64,000 nt of DNA from Lindgomyces ingoldianus (lineage: Eukaryota; Ascomycota; Dothideomycetes; Pleosporales; Lindgomycetaceae), in NCBI RefSeq assembly GCF_010093535.1, contig NW_022985166.1, positions 714,385 to 778,384 on the forward strand, read 5' to 3'. The notes beneath the pieces were generated by a model that ran no database searches, had not been told where the DNA came from, and was given only the letters and a program-made list of their open reading frames with translations. Of this stretch, positions 60,268 through 64,000 are shown one piece after another (within the stretch, counting starts at the first letter, position 1; every line of letters starts with the position of its first letter). Position numbers and translations under genes: made by a program.

Positions 60268-62066
60268 ATGCAACTGCCCTCCGTTCTTGAGCATCCACTG
60301 CTCTACCAGAACCAGCTGCTCCTAATCATAGTCATCATTGCCACAATCCCCCTGTCAACGTATGCCTTATCAAGTTTCCTGTTCCACCGGACTGCGCGAA
60401 TCAATAGTTCCGGAAAGACACCACCAACCGTCCCCTACTCGATACCGGGGCTTTACCATGTTTTCGCACTCTTGACTCAAGGACCTCCCAAATTCTTTGC
60501 AAACATCATGTGAGAATCTCAGCTTTCTGTTCTGCCCTTGCTAATCGATGTTTAGTAATACATATGGGCGCCTTGCACCCTTTGTTGTTCGAGCTGGCCC
60601 GCTCTCTTTCTTAGTCGTTCGAGATGCGAACCACGTCAAAAAGATTTTCCAATCAAGCAAAACTTTGACTCCGACGGCGCTCCACGTTCAAGTATTTGAC
60701 AAGGTCATGGGGTCTCCAAAAGAGGTGTTGGAAATTTACGGCGCAGTTGGCAGTGGACGAACGGACAGTGAGCAAGTCGACTACGCGCATCTGACCGTTC
60801 CTCGCCTCCATCTTGTGGGTACATCCTTGACATCCATTGCCGAAGTATACATTGCGATTCTCCGTCGGAATCTTGCCAAAAAAAGGTTTAATGTCGAACG
60901 ATGGGTCGAAATCCAGGACCTGTGGTCTTTTTTCCAGGTAGAAATTACTCGCGCGACTATGGAAACTCTATTTGGTTCAGTAATCTTAGAAGACTACCCT
61001 GATCTCGTACAGGACTTCTGGAAATTCGATAGTAATATTGAGAACTTCACCCGTGGCCTGCCTCGTTTCATGATCCCATCGGCGTGGGCAGCTAGAGACC
61101 GCCTACGCCAGAAAATCAAGAAATGGCTTCAGTCTGTCCACGAAGGCGATGATTTCGCCAAGCTTGGGGAGGAGGATCCTTCATGGGACCAAAATATGGG
61201 ATCAAAATTTTTCCAGCATCGAGACAGTGTCCTTGCGAAAATTGCGGGCATGAATGACGATGCACGTGCATCTGAGGCGATGGCAATAATGCAAGGGTAT
61301 GTGCTGCGTTGATATTTCAATGGACATTCCTGAACCAGACATATGTATGCTGATGTGCATGAATAGATCGAATTCGAACACCATGCCTTCGACGTTCTGG
61401 TATATCTTCGAGACCCTTCGAAATCCAGATCTAGTAATGCACCTCACGTCCGAAGTTGAAAAGCGATACGACGCCAATTCCGGGTCCTATGACTTTGCGG
61501 CATTGAGCGGCATTCCAATCCTTCAATCCATGCACACTGAAATTGGACGACTCCGGATGGCAACGGGCGCAATTCGAACGAACGAAGGAGGTCTTTTCAA
61601 ACTTGATGAAAACTGGGTCATACCCAAAGGAACTTCTGTCATGATCTTCTCGCACGATCTTGCTATGAATACCGAGCTGTGGTCGCGAGCCCGGCCAAGG
61701 ACGGTTGAGAGACCGTTGGAAGACTTTTGGGCGGAACGTTTCCTGATCCCGGAAAAGTTATCTCGAGACCAGCCGAAGACGGTAGAAGTGAGTAGGATAG
61801 GCTCTGGAAGGTTTAGCATGGAGGGAATTGGGGCGTTGCATGTCACCTTTGGTGGTGGTCATCACCTGTGCCCTGGTCGGCACTTTGCAAAAGCAGTGCA
61901 AATCAGCACACTCTCGGTATTGCTGAGCGAGTATGAGATGGAGTTGTGCAATGTGGGGGCCGCAGAGAGACAAATACCTCCGGTAAGACGAGCTGCGTAT
62001 GGAACTGTGCGGCCGCTGGGCAATATACCTGTCCGTATTCGCCGCAGGGATAGGGGAAAAGAATGA
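60268..62066 (+). CDS. Cytochrome P450, CYP7/CYP8-like (third)
   Basis: Exons 60268-60509, 60556-61296 and 61367-62066 give 560 residues. An N-terminal anchor (about residues 15-40) precedes the hinge PPTVPYSIPG and LYHVFALL. Then come GRLAPFVVRAGP, DANHVKKIF, a long middle region, the N-containing I-helix SNSNTMPSTFWYIFETL, EIGRLR for ExxR, and the heme loop FGGGHHLCPGRHFA near residue 495. The general layout is that of the first P450 at 40374, but identity is low enough that they are separate genes of one broad clan. Its promoter is short, because the RIP-degraded TIR element ends about 290 bp upstream. That element could have changed its regulation. Confidence 0.9.
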
Positions 62067-62993
62067 AGAGGAATCGAAGACCTGATTTTGAAAGGTCTTT
62101 CTACCACGGAAGCTTTGTTAGTCGCGCAAATTCCGAATTGACTGTTTCATCCACTATCGAATTGCTCGTGGTTCATGCTCAAATGAGGGATTCTTGCGGT
62201 ATTTGTAGTGATTCTACGAGGAAACGGTACCTCTATTAGCTACGGTATATTTAACCTAAGTGTAAAGAAGTTTGTACCTATATCTATTTTCCTAGTGCTA
62301 ACTTTGTAAAGATTTCAACTAGGAAAAGCTCGCGGACAAAACTCAACCTCTCGAAATTCAGCCTCAAGGTCTGGACCGCCCACTTCACAGCAGACAAGCT
62401 TCAGCCCTGCCGGCACTTCTCAATCCCGGCAGAAAGGATCGCCATCTTCAGGAACCATGCCATCATGATACGCAATGATTCCCATTCCGGGCATTCCTTC
62501 CTTCCGTACAACCATTCTCCCAGGTGGCGTCGCGGTACATTCCTCCCCATATTCGTTCATCGTATTCCTCATTGCTTCTCCCAATTTCTGCATTCCCCGA
62601 ATTGTGCTCACATCACTATTTAATTACCACCTAATGAATCGCCGAGACTAGACATCTTATTTTAGCGTCTTGGTTTGGAGAGTGCACGTGGAGAGCGGGG
62701 TCGTTAATTTACGGGTATTGGCCGCGAATTCGAGTAGCACAAACAACGCAAATACTATGAGTATCGAACGTTCGGATGATGTTTTCTCTTATTGGATTAG
62801 ATTGTAAAAATATAAGAAGAATTTTCAACGCCGGGTAGGCTATTCGCAAGAATTCGGGATCTGGGAGTGCGAATAAATACAACCTGGCCGACTGCTGATC
62901 ACTTCCGTCTAGTACCTGTACTGTACCCTCCTCCTTAGCCCGATCTACTATCATTGACTAGATCTCTTGTGTAGCTCCTGAGATCTAAAAGCT
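62067..62993. other. Intergenic region
   Basis: About 930 bp. A 63-codon minus-strand frame (62420-62611) has a protein-like end (MVVRKEGMPGMGII) but no identifiable family; I would not call it a gene without transcript support. Confidence 0.45.
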
Positions 62994-63551
62994 ATGTTGT
63001 TTCAAGGCCTCACCGCGGCTGTGCTGCTCGGCTGCCTCTCACACATTGCTTCCACCTTCCCTGCGCCTGCCAACACTCCCGCCGCCGTCGTAACCTCTAC
63101 CCACAACATCTATCTCGTATCTTGCGTCCCGCGGAACAGCAGTGTAGGCACCACAGGTGCAAACTTCACCGCAATAGCATACTTCCGCCAGCCTCTTAAT
63201 GCAAGCGAACTGGTCGGCGAGAAAGACCCAAAGACCGACCATGCTGCCGTCGTCAGCGACCCAGCGAGTGCCTGGGAGGGAGTGAAATGGAGAGTTAAAG
63301 TTTGGAGGGATAAGATGTTTGCAACGGAAATTCCGGCAGGGTCTGATGCGTTGGAGAAAGGCCAGTTGGCAGGGACTGTGACTTTGGATGCGGAACATTT
63401 TGTCTGCTTTAGGGATGGACAGACGGGGATTCGGGTTAGGGAGGATGATGGACCGCGTGGGAATTGTGTGGCGGATTATTGGTGCCCAAGTATTGATCCT
63501 AAAAAAGAGAAGGATGACACGAAGAGGGAATTAGAGGTTTTGGGAGTGTGA
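62994..63551 (+). CDS. Small secreted protein of unknown function
   Basis: An intronless frame of 185 residues. Residues 1-21 form a clear signal peptide (LTAAVLLGCLSHIAS, small residues before Thr-Phe-Pro). The mature part has four Cys (one early, near residue 44, and three in the last third), N-x-S/T sites (NSS, NFT, NAS) and a charged Lys/Glu tail ending without a membrane segment. No domain is recognised. Small Cys-containing secreted proteins of plant-associated or parasitic fungi include effectors, but nothing here shows that role. Neighbours are a P450 and an amine-oxidase-like gene. Confidence 0.75.
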   Translation: MLFQGLTAAVLLGCLSHIASTFPAPANTPAAVVTSTHNIYLVSCVPRNSSVGTTGANFTAIAYFRQPLNASELVGEKDPKTDHAAVVSDPASAWEGVKWRVKVWRDKMFATEIPAGSDALEKGQLAGTVTLDAEHFVCFRDGQTGIRVREDDGPRGNCVADYWCPSIDPKKEKDDTKRELEVLGV

Positions 63552-63771
63552 GGATGAAGTAGGCTTATTGCAGTGATGCTGAAAATATCGGGCAACGTGC
63601 ACCATACTAGGCTGTTGGGGGGAATTTGTACGACGAATATAATCTATCACATACCATCCTCAACAATATGGTGATATGCCGATGCAATTTCCTGGTTGAC
63701 ACGATAAGCGAGACTCCAAAAAGCAGATTTATGCCTTCGCAAGATTCTTCTGCCATCTTGTGAAGGTGTCG

Positions 63772-64000
63772 TCACAAGCCTTTGAGTAGCTTTGGCAGCA
63801 CTGTACTAGTAAGCGCCCAAACAGTAGACGTATAATCCGACCCGAACAAGCCCCCTGTATACCACGTTGCTCGATGCCCTTGAAGCGCATACAACTTTTG
63901 GACGAAACCTGCCTTTATTTGCTCCACAGATTGCCGCCATAGGATGGAATTATGATCTGTGAATGCAACAAAGTCGACCTTGCAATCAGAAGTCGTGTTA
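63772..64000 (-). CDS. 3' end of an FAD-dependent amine-oxidase-like gene (partial)
   Basis: The last 75 codons run off the right edge. They have no Met, so an ATG-based search would miss them. The frame reads LYALQGHRATWYTGGLFGSDYTSTVW and ends LLKGL. An (L/I)YALQGxxxTWxTG block with a following W is typical of the C-terminus of fungal flavin amine oxidases of the beta-cyclopiazonate-dehydrogenase type, where it lies by the FAD. The assignment rests on this one block. It could be another tailoring enzyme of the same neighbourhood. Confidence 0.65.
   Translation of the reverse strand, partial: NTTSDCKVDFVAFTDHNSILWRQSVEQIKAGFVQKLYALQGHRATWYTGGLFGSDYTSTVWALTSTVLPKLLKGL

Noticed and set aside
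1..64000. tRNA, rRNA or CRISPR features
   Set aside because: I found no cloverleaf, rRNA block or spaced direct repeats on either strand by reading; a dedicated scan could still find a tRNA.

Overview
The window is nuclear DNA from a filamentous ascomycete (Pezizomycotina). The genes carry many short GT-AG introns of about 45-130 bp with CTAAC/CTAAT-type branch sites. The families are fungal: a highly reducing polyketide synthase (HR-PKS), PDR-type ABC and DHA2 MFS transporters, Pth11-like rhodopsin-fold membrane proteins and BTB proteins. Two long AT-rich blocks hold transposons eroded almost entirely by C-to-T/G-to-A transitions, which is the mark of repeat-induced point mutation (RIP).

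Layout. 1-7320 is a RIP-degraded block around a Ty3/Gypsy chromovirus (503-6001) interrupted by a 10-base assembly gap. 7.7-26.7 kb holds a rhodopsin-like protein, a very large HR-PKS (9531-19097, minus), a second rhodopsin-like protein, a DHA2 MFS transporter, a dead BTB copy and an intact BTB gene. 26.7-33 kb is gene-poor: a solo LTR, a hairpin, a broken rhodopsin-like gene, a gene fragment and a non-autonomous TIR element. 33-51 kb is dense again: rhodopsin-like protein, PDR ABC transporter with one in-frame stop, two divergent P450s, a 3-beta-HSD/Erg26-like dehydrogenase, another rhodopsin-like protein and a TauD-type dioxygenase. 52-56 kb is one large secreted-then-membrane-anchored Cys-rich protein. 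56.6-60 kb is a RIP-degraded element with ~190-bp terminal inverted repeats. 60.3-64 kb has a third P450, a small secreted protein and the 3' end of an FAD amine-oxidase-like gene running off the window.

How the genes could work together (inference). The HR-PKS keeps KS-AT-DH-MT-ER-KR-ACP and ends in a carnitine-acyltransferase-like domain with its catalytic His motif, so it probably releases a reduced, C-methylated chain by transfer to a small-molecule acceptor. Three P450s, the dehydrogenase, the dioxygenase and the flavin oxidase are plausible tailoring enzymes, and the MFS and ABC proteins plausible exporters. Whether 9-24 kb and 34-64 kb are one cluster or two separated by a transposon-rich stretch cannot be decided from sequence alone.

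Exon junctions were placed by eye from splice consensus, reading frame and family conservation. For the PKS, MFS, the intact BTB gene, ABC, all three P450s, TauD and the gene at 47 kb the exon lengths sum to whole codons.
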